A stretch of 64,000 bases of DNA from Planctomycetota bacterium (GCA_014584395.1 JACTMY010000018.1:466342-530341); one strand, 5' to 3'; shown: positions 8,387 through 16,883, counted from the first letter of the stretch. Notes: generated by a model from the letters alone, not told the origin. Numbers and translations: made by a program.

Positions 8387-8728
8387 TTAATCCGTCTCCG
8401 AGTCGCTGAGCGTGATATGGATGTGGGCCAGCCGCTTGCGAACCAGATAGGCCATGCCGCGGGCGCGGGCATGGATCCGTTTCATCATGGGGCCGCCGTC
8501 GATCCGCGCTTCTTTCACCATCAATTCATCCACGTCGCGGGCTTCCTGATATTGCGCGTTCCCGACGGCGCTTTTCAGCACCTGTTCGATCAGCCGCGCT
8601 CCGCGGTTGGGATAAAATTTGAGCGCTTCCAATGCTTCATCGACGCGCCGGCCGCGAATCATGTCCGCGAAGGGGCGGAGCTTGCGGGCCGTCACGTCGG
8701 CGTGGTAATGATGAGCGAGGTATTCCAT
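8387..8728 (-). CDS. rplV: Large ribosomal subunit protein uL22
   Basis: A 113-residue L22, which reaches into the peptide exit tunnel. The signature blocks RKLRPFADMIRGRRVDEALEALKF and the tunnel hairpin region (EARIDGGPMMKRIHARARGMAYLVRKRLAHIHITL) are clear. Unlike other bacteria I know, it is separated from rpsS by a tRNA gene; the distance from the tRNA 3' end to the rplV start is 65 nt. Confidence 0.96.
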   Translation of the reverse strand: MEYLAHHYHADVTARKLRPFADMIRGRRVDEALEALKFYPNRGARLIEQVLKSAVGNAQYQEARDVDELMVKEARIDGGPMMKRIHARARGMAYLVRKRLAHIHITLSDSETD

Positions 8729-8793
8729 GTGACTGACTCACCCTTCGGATTAGCGGCGCTTCCCCCCAGGGAAGACGCCTGGTCGACTAAAAG

Positions 8794-8865
8794 TTCCGGG
8801 GGCAGGATTTGAACCTGCGACCTCCAGGTTATGAGCCTGGCGAGCTACCACTGCTCCACCCCGGG
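8794..8865 (-). tRNA. Initiator tRNA-Met (CAU), inside the ribosomal-protein operon
   Basis: A complete 72-nt cloverleaf on the minus strand: 7-nt acceptor, 4-bp D stem with a 7-nt loop, 5-bp anticodon stem with loop CTCATAA (anticodon CAT), 5-nt variable loop, 5-bp T stem with loop TTCAAAT. The first acceptor pair is C1-A72, unpaired, and the D stem has A11-U24; both are hallmarks of bacterial initiator tRNA. The anticodon stem is CCAGG/CCTGG, so only two of the three characteristic G-C pairs are present (position 29-41 is A-U). CCA is not encoded. It lies 15 nt after rpsS and 65 nt before rplV in the same orientation. Confidence 0.93.
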
Positions 8866-8880
8866 ATCGTTTGAGGCCGC

Positions 8881-9165
8881 CTACTTCGCACCCGCGGCCG
8901 CGGCGGATTTCTTGCCGCCGCTGTGGCCCTTGAAGATGCGCGTGGGGGCAAATTCTCCCAGCTTGTGGCCGACCATGTCTTCCGTGATGAAGACCCGCAT
9001 GTGCTGGCGGCCGTTGTGTACTAAAAACGTCTGCCCGACGAATTCGGGCACAATCGTGCAGTCGCGCGACCAGGTCTTGATCGGTTCGCGCTTCATGCCC
9101 ATTTTCGCGACCTTGGCGAACAGCCGAGCGTCCACGTAAGGTCCTTTTTTCAGCGATCGCCCCAT
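8881..9165 (-). CDS. rpsS: Small ribosomal subunit protein uS19
   Basis: A 94-residue S19, in the head of the 30S subunit. [42 protein letters not shown] and the C-terminal [19 protein letters not shown] are canonical. The stop codon is 15 nt from the 5' end of the initiator tRNA, so the transcript must be cut by RNase P between the two. Confidence 0.97.
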   Translation of the reverse strand: MGRSLKKGPYVDARLFAKVAKMGMKREPIKTWSRDCTIVPEFVGQTFLVHNGRQHMRVFITEDMVGHKLGEFAPTRIFKGHSGGKKSAAAAGAK

Positions 9166-9199
9166 GTGTGTTCAACCTTCAAGAAGCAAGCCACGACCT

Positions 9200-10057
9200 T
9201 TATTTACTACCAATGTACCGCGGGCCGGGTCGGCGTCGGCGGATGATGGCCGAGTTCGAGGGCTTGCGGCGATGCCGGGTTTTGCCGCCCTTGGCCAAGA
9301 CGCCGGTGGGCCCGCACGGATGGCGGCCGCCCTTGGTGCGGCCTTCGCCGCCGCCCAGGGGATGGTTGACCGGGTTCATCGACGTCCCGCGATTGTGCGG
9401 CTTGCGGCCCAGCCAGCGTTTGCGCCCCGCTTTGCCGAGAGAGATATTCATATGATCCGCGTTGCCGATCGTCCCTAGCGTGGCCCGGCTTTTCGCGCTG
9501 ACGCGCCGCATTTCGCCGGAGGGCAGAGTGATCTGGGCCCAGTCGCCTTCCCGGGCGGTCAACGTCGCGCTGCAGCCCGCGCTTCGGCAAATCTGGCCGC
9601 CGCGGCCCGGCTGCAGTTCGATGTTGTGGATCGCCATGCCGAGCGGAATCTTCGACAGCGGCATGCAATGGCCGACCCGCGGCTCCGCCTGTTCGCCGCT
9701 CATGACTGTGTCGCCGGCCTTCAATCCCTCGGGGGCGAGGATGTAGCGATGTTCGCCGTCGGCGTACTTGAGCAGGGCGATGCGGGCCGAGCGATTCGGA
9801 TCGTATTCGATGGCTTCGACCGCGGCCAGGACGTTGTCCTTGTTGCGCTTGAAGTCGATGACGCGGAAGCGGCGCTTGTGGCCGCCGCCGCGAAAGCGCG
9901 TGGTCACGATCCCCTGGTTGTTGCGCCCCCCCTTCTTATGGATAGGAGCGAGCAGGGACTTGTGCGGCTTGCGCTTGCGGTCCGTGATTTCCGCGAAATC
10001 ACTGACGCTGGCGTTGCGCCGGCCGGCCATGTTGGCTTTATAAATGCGAATGACCAT
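9200..10057 (-). CDS. rplB: Large ribosomal subunit protein uL2
   Basis: A 285-residue L2, essential for subunit joining and peptidyl transfer. The amino terminus [21 protein letters not shown] and the C-terminal signature [20 protein letters not shown] with its catalytic-region His are present. Length is slightly over the usual 273-277. rplW lies upstream across a 63-nt spacer containing a strong hairpin. Confidence 0.97.
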   Translation of the reverse strand: MVIRIYKANMAGRRNASVSDFAEITDRKRKPHKSLLAPIHKKGGRNNQGIVTTRFRGGGHKRRFRVIDFKRNKDNVLAAVEAIEYDPNRSARIALLKYADGEHRYILAPEGLKAGDTVMSGEQAEPRVGHCMPLSKIPLGMAIHNIELQPGRGGQICRSAGCSATLTAREGDWAQITLPSGEMRRVSAKSRATLGTIGNADHMNISLGKAGRKRWLGRKPHNRGTSMNPVNHPLGGGEGRTKGGRHPCGPTGVLAKGGKTRHRRKPSNSAIIRRRRPGPRYIGSK

Positions 10058-10086
10058 GCCTGAACTTCCTTACTTATTGACTCAAA

Positions 10087-10110
10087 GGCCGCTTCCCCAA
10101 GGGAGCGGCC
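10087..10110 (-). other. Hairpin between rplW and rplB
   Basis: Inverted repeat GGCCGC...GCGGCC with an inner TCCC/GGGA stem, interrupted by one bulged base and closed by a 3-nt loop. It occupies most of the 63-nt spacer. There are only three U after it on the minus strand, so it is at best a weak terminator; a processing or stability role is possible. Confidence 0.4.
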
Positions 10111-10120
10111 AGCGTGCGCA

Positions 10121-10465
10121 TCAATACAGTTCGAGCTTGTCGTCCGGGTGCAGCTTGATCACGGCCTTCTTCCAATCCGAAAGCCGCCCCACGCGGTTGC
10201 GAAACCGCTTCACCTTGCCCGCGCGGTTCTGCGTGCGAACAGCCAGGACGCGGACGTTGAACAATTCCTCCGCTGCCGCCTTGATCTGGCTCTTGGTCGC
10301 CAGCCGATTCACTTCGAACGCATAGGCGTTTTGATGCTCCGACGTGGCTTGATGGGTGCCTTTTTCCGTCACGATCGGACGCAAGATCACCTGGTACGGG
10401 TCCAAATCCGGACCCGATCCCTTGGGCCGATCCGTCGGTGCATTGGTTGCTGGTTTGTTCGCCAT
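10121..10465 (-). CDS. rplW: Large ribosomal subunit protein uL23
   Basis: A 114-residue L23, the docking site for trigger factor and SRP at the tunnel exit. The core VILRPIVTEKGTHQATSEHQNAYAFEV, followed by NKxQIKxAxEELFNVRV-like sequence, is clear. It has a 20-residue Pro/Thr/Lys-rich amino-terminal extension compared with E. coli. It follows rplD after 41 nt. Confidence 0.95.
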   Translation of the reverse strand: MANKPATNAPTDRPKGSGPDLDPYQVILRPIVTEKGTHQATSEHQNAYAFEVNRLATKSQIKAAAEELFNVRVLAVRTQNRAGKVKRFRNRVGRLSDWKKAVIKLHPDDKLELY

Positions 10466-10506
10466 GTCGGGTCACCTTCACACATGTCGCCTGGGCGCGC
10501 CGGCCG

Positions 10507-11139
10507 TTACGCCTTCTTGGCCTTGGAGCGCAGGGCTTCCAAAGCGGATTTGGTCAACAACAGATGTTTCTGCCGCAAGATGGTATACGTGTTGAACTCG
10601 GCCACGGGATACAGGTCGACGCCTTTCAAGTTGCGGGCCACGCGATGGACGGCGTCGTTGTAGTCGGGCAGGCCGATCAAACAGGTCTTGCCATGGAGCT
10701 TGAGGTTCTTGAGCACCTTGGCCATGTTCTTGGTTTTCCATTCGTTCAGGTTCAAGTCGTCGACGATCACCGCTTCTTGATCCTGGAACTTGCTCAACAG
10801 GGCCATGCGGGTGGCCAGGCGGACGGCCTTCTTGGGCATGTGGTATTCGTAATCGCGGGGCTTGGGGCCTTTGGCCGTGCCGCCGCCGCGCCGCTTGTTG
10901 GTGCGGCGGGTGCCGACGCGGGCGTTGCCGGTGCCCTTTTGCCGGAACAGTTTCTTGGTGCTGCCCTCGACCTCGCCGCGGCGCAGGGTCGAATGGGTGC
11001 CGGCCCGCTGGTTGGCCAGGTGCATGAGGACGACGTCGTGGAGCAACTGTTTGTTGACCTCGCCCCCAAATTCCTGGGGATCGATGTCCACGCTGCCGAC
11101 GGCGTCGCCGTTCTGGTTGAAGACACTCAATTTCAACAT
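10507..11139 (-). CDS. rplD: Large ribosomal subunit protein uL4
   Basis: A 210-residue L4, lining the exit tunnel. LSVFNQNGDAVGSVDIDPQEFGGEVN begins the protein, and the Arg/Gly-rich tunnel loop (KLFRQKGTGNARVGTRRTNKRRGGG) is intact. In E. coli L4 also represses the S10 operon. Upstream there is a 160-nt spacer and then rpsJ; rplC, normally between them, is absent. Confidence 0.96.
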   Translation of the reverse strand: MLKLSVFNQNGDAVGSVDIDPQEFGGEVNKQLLHDVVLMHLANQRAGTHSTLRRGEVEGSTKKLFRQKGTGNARVGTRRTNKRRGGGTAKGPKPRDYEYHMPKKAVRLATRMALLSKFQDQEAVIVDDLNLNEWKTKNMAKVLKNLKLHGKTCLIGLPDYNDAVHRVARNLKGVDLYPVAEFNTYTILRQKHLLLTKSALEALRSKAKKA

Positions 11140-11299
11140 GGCTCGCTTGCCTTAAAAAGCGCCGCCCCTCTTCATGGCCAGGGGAGGCACAATCACTCAA
11201 CCGCCAACGCCGCCCCATGAGGGAAGTCGGCGGTTCATGGTTTCCGGGATAGGTCGGGATCGTGGGAACGAGCCGACGGATCCGCTCCTTGACCGCGGG
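11140..11299 (-). other. rpsJ-rplD spacer where rplC is missing
   Basis: No coding sequence fits in this 160-nt stretch. It contains two inverted repeats: GCCGCCCCT/AGGGGAGGC at 11161-11188 (one internal mismatch) and AACCGCC/GGCGGTT at 11199-11235. They could fold in the mRNA; no U-tract follows either on the minus strand. Confidence 0.4.
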
Positions 11300-11617
11300 C
11301 TAGCCCGCAGCCGAGGCTTTGATCTTGATGTCGACGCCAGCGGGCAGATTGAGCTGATTAAGGGCGTCAATCGTCTTGCTGGTGGGGCGAACGATGTCGA
11401 TCAACCGCTTGTGCGTGCGTATCTCGAATTGCTCGCGCGACTTCTTGTCAATGTGCGGGCTGCGCAGCACCGTGTAGCGCTCGATCCGCGTCGGCAGGGG
11501 AATCGGGCCATGCACCACCGCCTCGGTCCGCTTGGCCGTGTCCACGATCTGTTGCGCCGAGCTGTCGAGAATCTCGTGATCGTAAGCTTCCATGCGGATG
11601 CGAATACGCTCACTCAT
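11300..11617 (-). CDS. rpsJ: Small ribosomal subunit protein uS10
   Basis: A 105-residue S10, a 30S head protein and transcription antitermination factor (NusE). [28 protein letters not shown] and the block [30 protein letters not shown] are canonical. It is the first gene of the operon, preceded by about 110 nt of leader and a good promoter. No tuf, fusA, rpsG or rpsL is linked upstream within the window. Confidence 0.97.
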   Translation of the reverse strand: MSERIRIRMEAYDHEILDSSAQQIVDTAKRTEAVVHGPIPLPTRIERYTVLRSPHIDKKSREQFEIRTHKRLIDIVRPTSKTIDALNQLNLPAGVDIKIKASAAG

Positions 11618-11734
11618 GGTCCTTTGCCTTCCTCCGCCCCCATGTTTCTATAGAGGGGGCACCCTGATCGCCGCGACTCACGCCCAACAGCAGCCCATGG
11701 ACAATCCTCAAGGCTCCGCGCGGTCGGAAATCGT

Positions 11735-11762
11735 AAGCTATCAACAACAAAATAACTGTCAA
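11735..11762 (-). promoter_or_regulatory. Housekeeping-type promoter of the S10/spc operon
   Basis: On the minus strand a consensus -35 box TTGACA (11757-11762) is followed by a 16-bp AT-rich spacer and the -10-like box TAGCTT (11735-11740). It would give a leader of roughly 110 nt before rpsJ. The -35 is perfect, the -10 is moderate. Confidence 0.6.
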
Positions 11763-11792
11763 GGGTGATAGCCACTTTCATGGCCACCCTTG
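11760..11792. promoter_or_regulatory. Inverted repeat overlapping the rpsJ -35 box
   Basis: CAAGGGTG (11760-11767) and CACCCTTG (11785-11792) are perfect 8-bp inverted repeats, with an inner GCCA/TGGC pair. The left arm overlaps the first bases of the -35 box of the ribosomal operon. Its position suggests an operator; as an RNA it would lie upstream of the transcription start. Confidence 0.45.
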
Positions 11793-11982
11793 GACCGCCG
11801 CACCAGTTCGCCTGGCGTTCGTCGATCTTGACCGTTGGATTGATTTACCAAATCGCCGTCATTTTGGCCAGTCCCGCGGCCCAAATTTTGCCTGGCCATT
11901 TGCCCCGCTATCGAACTAAAATATGTAACCCTACACGGAACTCTCAAACCGGTTCATCGACATGGATCGACTTCGCTTGACG

Positions 11983-12055
11983 ACATGGCTCTATATGTAA
12001 ACGATATTATAAATAAATGAACATATATAATTAAACGACAAAAATAGACCCCGCC
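11983..12055. other. AT-rich island upstream of the DUF3352-like gene
   Basis: A roughly 70-bp stretch of very high A+T, with several TATA-like hexamers, in an otherwise GC-rich chromosome. It lies in the 556-bp region between the divergent rpsJ and the gene at 12174 and probably contains promoter or nucleoid-protein sites for the latter. No single -35/-10 pair stands out and no gene is seen here. Confidence 0.4.
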
Positions 12056-12173
12056 AGCATCGGTGCAACTTAAGCTCTTGCTCCAGCCATGAAACTTGTC
12101 ATGCTCAAGTTGAGTAATCATGGTCAAATGCCGCATCGCCCCTTGTGACCCTTCGTGCTAGAGGAGGTTTGCC

Positions 12174-13973
12174 ATGTTGCCTCGTTCCCGCTGCTGGGCG
12201 ATGGCCTTATTGCTCTGCTTTTCCCTGGCGAGTGTGCGCGGCCAGGAACCCGCCGCCCCGCCCTCGATCTGGCATTGGCTCCCCGAGCAGCCCGTGCTCG
12301 TGGCCCAGCTCAAGGAACCCGCGCAGCTCATCCAGTGGGCGATCGAGTTAGGCCAATGGCCGGAGTTGCAGGGCTTTCGATCCTACCGCGAATTTCTGGT
12401 CTCCACGCCTTGGCGAAGGTTTCAGCAGTTCATCGGCCACGTGGAAAAGGAGCTGGGCCAATCCTGGAGCGACCTCCTGCAGCCTGCCTCGCGAGAGGGC
12501 ATCGTCTTTGCCCTCGAGGTGAAGATCAACAACGCAGACCCCAAGCCGGAGGATGAGCCCCGGCCTGAAACGCCGCCGAAGGCCCTCTTGATCGTTCCCT
12601 TCAAGGATGCGGGCCAGGCCAAGCAGGTGGCCCGTCTTCTCGAAGAGATGGGGCATTTCGAACTCGAACGGCAAAACAGCAAAACCAAATACGAATATCA
12701 ACAGCATCGCGGCGCGACCATCGTCCATCTCGGCGACCAATTCGCCTTCGCCGCCGCGGAATCCTATCTGCTCCTGGCCAATCAGCCCAGCGTCCTTCAA
12801 GCCGCCTTGGATCGGCGAGCGCAACCGCGTCAGCAGACGCCGAAGTTTTTGCAAGCGCTGTCCGAGTTATCCCCGGCCGCCGATCAGGGGAATCGTCTGG
12901 CCTGGACCTGGATCGATTTGGAGCAGATCAAGCGGGACAAGAATCTCAAAACGCTGCTGACCATTCCCAACAACGACCCCATTCCCTACTACGTGCTCGG
13001 CGGGCTGCTCGACACGGTCCGCCGTTCTCCATGGGCCTTGTTCGAACTGCGGCGGCAGGACATGGATGTGCGCTTTCAGGTTGCCATGCCGGCGGGGCAG
13101 CAGGACATGAACCCCGGCCTGCGCGCCGCCTTCGCACCGGCCATCGCGGACCTCGGCATTCGCAAGCCGCTCAACCTGCCTGGCCTGTTCTACCAGCAGA
13201 GTTTTTACCTCGATCTTCACGCCCTGGTGGCTCGACAAGCAGATTATCTGAGCGAGAGCGTGCGCAAGGAGTTCCAGGAGTTCGACAAGAATTCCGGGTA
13301 TGTGCTGTTCGGACAGCGCTTCAGCAAGATCGTGAGCCATCTGGGCGCCCGGCATCTGTTCGTCGCCGCCCAGCAGCGGCAGATGGGCTATGAGGTGCAC
13401 CCGAAAACCGTGTTGCCCTCTTTTGGCTTGATCCTGGAGCTCAAGGACCCGGACGCCTTTGACCGCGCCATGCAGCCGATTCTGCGCTCGGTGGGCTTGT
13501 TGAGCAGCCTGAACATCAAGATGACGATGGTCGAGGAAAAAGTCGGCGCCGTGCCCATGGTGGGGTATCGCATGGTGGACAACGAGGAGCTGCGGCAGCG
13601 CGATCAGGGATTGTATTTTAACTTCAGCCCCTGCTTCGCCCGGGTGGGCCGCCATTATGTGCTCTCTTCGACCATGGAATTGGGGCGCGATTTGATTCAG
13701 CATCTCAGCCATGAAACCGATGCGTCCGACCCCAGCGACGGCACCAGCGTCCACCACGTCTTCTCCTGGGCCGCTCTGGGGAAATACCTCGAATCCATCC
13801 GCTCCCTCCTGGTCACGCAGACCATCTTGCAGGAAGGCCTGGATCGGGAAGAGGCCGAAAAGCAATTTGACTTGTCGCAAAAGTTGTTGGAGCGCTTGGG
13901 GTCCGTCGAAGCCTCGGTGCAATACGGAGCCACGCACTTTCGCTTCGAGCTGCGCAGCCGCTTGAGCCGCTGA
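12174..13973 (+). CDS. Secreted DUF3352-like protein of unknown function
   Basis: A 599-residue protein with a Sec signal peptide (MLPRSRCWAMALLLCFSLASVRG, cleavage near residue 24). The start is set by an excellent Shine-Dalgarno site, AGGAGG, 8-9 nt upstream. The body, beginning IWHWLPEQPVLVAQLKEPAQL, resembles the large planctomycete secreted DUF3352-like family: repeated segments on the theme of a protein-wide deviation score with LLANQPSVLQAALDRR and YVLSSTMELGRDLI. No catalytic motif was recognised. It is followed after 40 nt by the DUF1800 gene and may be co-transcribed with it. The family label is tentative; the secretion signal and coding status are firm. Confidence 0.75.
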   Translation: MLPRSRCWAMALLLCFSLASVRGQEPAAPPSIWHWLPEQPVLVAQLKEPAQLIQWAIELGQWPELQGFRSYREFLVSTPWRRFQQFIGHVEKELGQSWSDLLQPASREGIVFALEVKINNADPKPEDEPRPETPPKALLIVPFKDAGQAKQVARLLEEMGHFELERQNSKTKYEYQQHRGATIVHLGDQFAFAAAESYLLLANQPSVLQAALDRRAQPRQQTPKFLQALSELSPAADQGNRLAWTWIDLEQIKRDKNLKTLLTIPNNDPIPYYVLGGLLDTVRRSPWALFELRRQDMDVRFQVAMPAGQQDMNPGLRAAFAPAIADLGIRKPLNLPGLFYQQSFYLDLHALVARQADYLSESVRKEFQEFDKNSGYVLFGQRFSKIVSHLGARHLFVAAQQRQMGYEVHPKTVLPSFGLILELKDPDAFDRAMQPILRSVGLLSSLNIKMTMVEEKVGAVPMVGYRMVDNEELRQRDQGLYFNFSPCFARVGRHYVLSSTMELGRDLIQHLSHETDASDPSDGTSVHHVFSWAALGKYLESIRSLLVTQTILQEGLDREEAEKQFDLSQKLLERLGSVEASVQYGATHFRFELRSRLSR

Positions 13974-14013
13974 GGCCGGTTGCCCTCCCTGGCATCGAAC
14001 AGGAGTCACAACG

Positions 14014-15429
14014 ATGGTTCGCTACTTGCGTGATCAGATCGATCCCCGATGGGCCTGGGCGCCCTATGAGCCGGACTCAGAGCGGCCCTGGGATTTGCGG
14101 CTGGCCGGTCATGTGTATCGCCGGGCGGGCTTTGGGGCCACCTATCAAGAATTGCAGGAGGCCCTGAGGGCTGGCCCGAAGGCGACCATCGATAAGCTCC
14201 TTCAAGGCGGCGACGGGCAGGAGGCGTTTGATCGGGAATGCCAGACCATGGCCGAAGCCATCCAGGCGCAGGCGGACGATCTGCCCCTCCGCGCCTGGTG
14301 GCTCTACGTCATGCTGTACACGCCGCACCCCTTGCGCGAGAAAATGACGCTCTTCTGGCACAATCACTTCGCCACCAGCCAGGCCAAGGTCCTCAACGTC
14401 GCCTACATGTTGCGGCAAAATCAGCTCCTGCGCCAGCACGCCCTGGGCCGCTTCGGCCCCCTCTTGCAGGCGATCAGCAAGGACCCCGCCATGCTCATCT
14501 GGCTCGACACCGTCGAGAGCAAGAAGGGCAAGCCGAACGAAAACTATGCCCGGGAATTGATGGAACTCTTCAGCCTGGGCATCGGCCATTACACCGAAGC
14601 CGACATCCGCCAGGCGGCCCGCGCCTTCACTGGCTGGGAAATCAAACAGGATCGCTTTTTCTTCAATCGCACCCAGCATGATGCAACCAGTAAGACCGTC
14701 TTCGGACAGTCAGGCCCCTTGATCGGCGAGGACGTCGTGCGGCTGTGTCTGCAGCAGACGGCCTGCGCTTCCTTCCTCGCGCGGAAGCTGTTCCGCTATT
14801 TCATCAGCGAAACGCTCGCGCCCGACGCTGACTTGATCGAACCGCTCGCCAAAGCGTTCCGCGATTCAAATTACGACGTCAAGCTCGTCGTGGAGACGAT
14901 GCTGCGGTCGAATCTGTTCTTCTCCGACCATGCCTACCGAGCGCGGGTGAAGTCGCCGACGGAATTCGGCGTCGGCCTGGTGCGCAGCTTGAACGGCAAG
15001 GTCGGCACCATCGGCCTGGCCCAGGCGATGGAGAACCTGGGGCAAAAACTGTTCTTCCCGCCCTCGGTCAAGGGCTGGGACGGCGGCACGCAGTGGCTCC
15101 ATTCGACGACGCTCCTGCAGCGGCAAAACCTGGCCCAGGCGATCACCTCCACCGAGGACCAGCGCTTCGGCCGCCGCTGCGACCCGGCCCAGTTGATCAA
15201 GCAGCAGCGCGTCCCCGAACAGGACGATGCCGCCGTGGTCCAGTTTTTCGTCGACCTGTTTCTGCAAAACGACCTGCCGGAGGAGGCCCGGCAACGGCTG
15301 ACCCTCTATCGCCGCGAGTCGGCCAAGCATCGCTATCCGCCTTTTTGGACCGAGGAGGATGTGCGTGAACATCGGCTGCGCACGCTGGCTTATCTGGTCA
15401 TCTCGCAGCCGGAATATCAATTGGATTGA
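14014..15429 (+). CDS. DUF1800 family protein
   Basis: A 471-residue DUF1800 protein. Family blocks are visible: HVYRRAGFGATYQELQEAL, the segment REKMTLFWHNHFATSQAKV, LMELFSLGIGHYTEADIRQAARAFTGW and PPSVKGWDGGTQWL. The function is unknown; in planctomycetes and proteobacteria these genes nearly always pair with a DUF1501 gene, as here. No signal peptide is evident, so export, if it occurs, would need the partner or another route. The start follows a GGAG-type ribosome-binding site. Confidence 0.93.
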   Translation: MVRYLRDQIDPRWAWAPYEPDSERPWDLRLAGHVYRRAGFGATYQELQEALRAGPKATIDKLLQGGDGQEAFDRECQTMAEAIQAQADDLPLRAWWLYVMLYTPHPLREKMTLFWHNHFATSQAKVLNVAYMLRQNQLLRQHALGRFGPLLQAISKDPAMLIWLDTVESKKGKPNENYARELMELFSLGIGHYTEADIRQAARAFTGWEIKQDRFFFNRTQHDATSKTVFGQSGPLIGEDVVRLCLQQTACASFLARKLFRYFISETLAPDADLIEPLAKAFRDSNYDVKLVVETMLRSNLFFSDHAYRARVKSPTEFGVGLVRSLNGKVGTIGLAQAMENLGQKLFFPPSVKGWDGGTQWLHSTTLLQRQNLAQAITSTEDQRFGRRCDPAQLIKQQRVPEQDDAAVVQFFVDLFLQNDLPEEARQRLTLYRRESAKHRYPPFWTEEDVREHRLRTLAYLVISQPEYQLD

Positions 15430-15443
15430 CCAAGCCAATGGAT

Positions 15444-15470
15444 GAACCAACTTGAACCAAGCTGAACCAA
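15444..15470. repeat. Three tandem copies of GAACCAA, 10-bp period
   Basis: GAACCAA occurs at 15444, 15454 and 15464, exactly one helical turn apart, just after the DUF1800 stop codon. Farther on (15542-15597) lies a degenerate GGGCAG-rich run with a similar period. The 215-bp spacer to the DUF1501 gene holds nothing else I can name. Confidence 0.55.
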
Positions 15471-15644
15471 AACAAAGCAGGCCGAATCAGAGCGACCCCG
15501 GCCGTCGCAGGTCCCATGACAAGACGGCCTTGCGGGGCTGAACAGGATAGGATGGGACAGGGCAGGACGGGGCAGTGCAGGGCAAGGAATGGAATGATTC
15601 GCAAGGAACGGCCGAGCCATCTACCGAAAACCAAGGAGCCGATC

Positions 15645-16883
15645 ATGATTCATCGACGAGCGTTTCTGAGGAATGCGATCTCCACGTCGGGCCTCGTGGC
15701 CTGGGGTTGCACGGCGCCGCGCTTCTTGCAGCAAACCGCCGCCGCCACGCCCTGGCTCGGCGAGGCCGGGACGAAGGATACCCTGTTGGTCGTCGTCCAA
15801 CTCACCGGCGGCAACGACGGCCTCAACACCGTCATCCCCTTCAAGGACCCGCTCTATGCCCAGTATCGGCCAACCTTGAAACTGCCGACCGCGCCATTGC
15901 CCAAGCTGAACGATCAACTGGCCGTGCATTCATCCTTGAAAAGCCTGGCCGATTTGTACGAGCAGCAGGCCGTCTGCGTCGTGCAAGGCGTCGGTTATCC
16001 CAATCCGAGCCAATCCCACTTTCGCTCGATGGACATCTGGCAGGCGGGCAGCCTGGCCGACACGCTCACGGAAGGTTGGATCGGCAAGGCCATGGCCAAG
16101 ATCCCCAAGGCTCAGGGATTCCACCTCGCCGCGAGCAATGAGGCGGCCCCCCTGGCGTTAGCCGGCGCGCCCGCCAAGGTGCCCTCGCTGACCAGCCTCA
16201 GCGAATTCCAGGTGCGGACCTTTGCCGGCAGCGCGCAGGATCGCATGCAGCAGAAGCGGATCATCGAGGGGGCGGCGGAAATGTCCCAAGCCAAGACGCC
16301 CGCCCTGCTTGATTTCGTCAAGCAAACGGCGGTGAGCACGTATCAAAGCAGCCAGCGGCTGCAGGAGATCGCCAAGTCGTATCAGCCGAAGGTGCCCTAT
16401 CCCGCCTCGGGTTTAGCCGAAAGGCTCAAGCTGGCGGCGCAGCTCATCGACGCCGACATGGGCGCGCGTGTGTTTTACGTCACCATCGACGGCTTCGACA
16501 CCCATGCCAATCAGCTCGATCTGCATGCCAACCTGTTGCAGGAAGTGGCCGATGCCATCGCCGCCTTTTACAAGGACCTGGCCGCCCGGGGGCACGGTCA
16601 TCGGCTGCTCATCATGACCTTTTCGGAGTTTGGCCGCAGGGCCAAGGAGAATGGCAGCAAGGGGACCGACCATGGCTCCGCGGCCCCGATGTTTCTCGTC
16701 GGCGGCCGGGTCAAGCCCGGCGTCGCGGGGGAGCATCCCCGGCTCGATCGGCTCGAGGATGGCAATCTCGTGCACCACACCGATTTCCGCCAGGTCTACG
16801 CCGCGGTCCTGGAGCAGTGGCTGGGAGTGGCCAGCAAGGACGTGCTCGGCGGAACCTTCAAGCCCGCCGCGATCTTGGCGTGA
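15645..16883 (+). CDS. DUF1501 family protein with twin-arginine-like leader
   Basis: A 412-residue DUF1501 protein. The start at 15645 is chosen because it follows the ribosome-binding site AAGGAG and begins MIHRRAFLRNAISTSGLVAW, a twin-arginine type leader typical of this family; an upstream in-frame ATG adds only low-complexity sequence. Family blocks include LVVVQLTGGNDGLNTVIPF, QGVGYPNPSQSHFRSMDIW, FYVTIDGFDTHANQ and MTFSEFGRRAKENGSKGTDHGSAAPMF. These proteins resemble the alkaline phosphatase/sulfatase fold; the substrate is unknown. It pairs with the DUF1800 gene upstream. Confidence 0.93.
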   Translation: MIHRRAFLRNAISTSGLVAWGCTAPRFLQQTAAATPWLGEAGTKDTLLVVVQLTGGNDGLNTVIPFKDPLYAQYRPTLKLPTAPLPKLNDQLAVHSSLKSLADLYEQQAVCVVQGVGYPNPSQSHFRSMDIWQAGSLADTLTEGWIGKAMAKIPKAQGFHLAASNEAAPLALAGAPAKVPSLTSLSEFQVRTFAGSAQDRMQQKRIIEGAAEMSQAKTPALLDFVKQTAVSTYQSSQRLQEIAKSYQPKVPYPASGLAERLKLAAQLIDADMGARVFYVTIDGFDTHANQLDLHANLLQEVADAIAAFYKDLAARGHGHRLLIMTFSEFGRRAKENGSKGTDHGSAAPMFLVGGRVKPGVAGEHPRLDRLEDGNLVHHTDFRQVYAAVLEQWLGVASKDVLGGTFKPAAILA

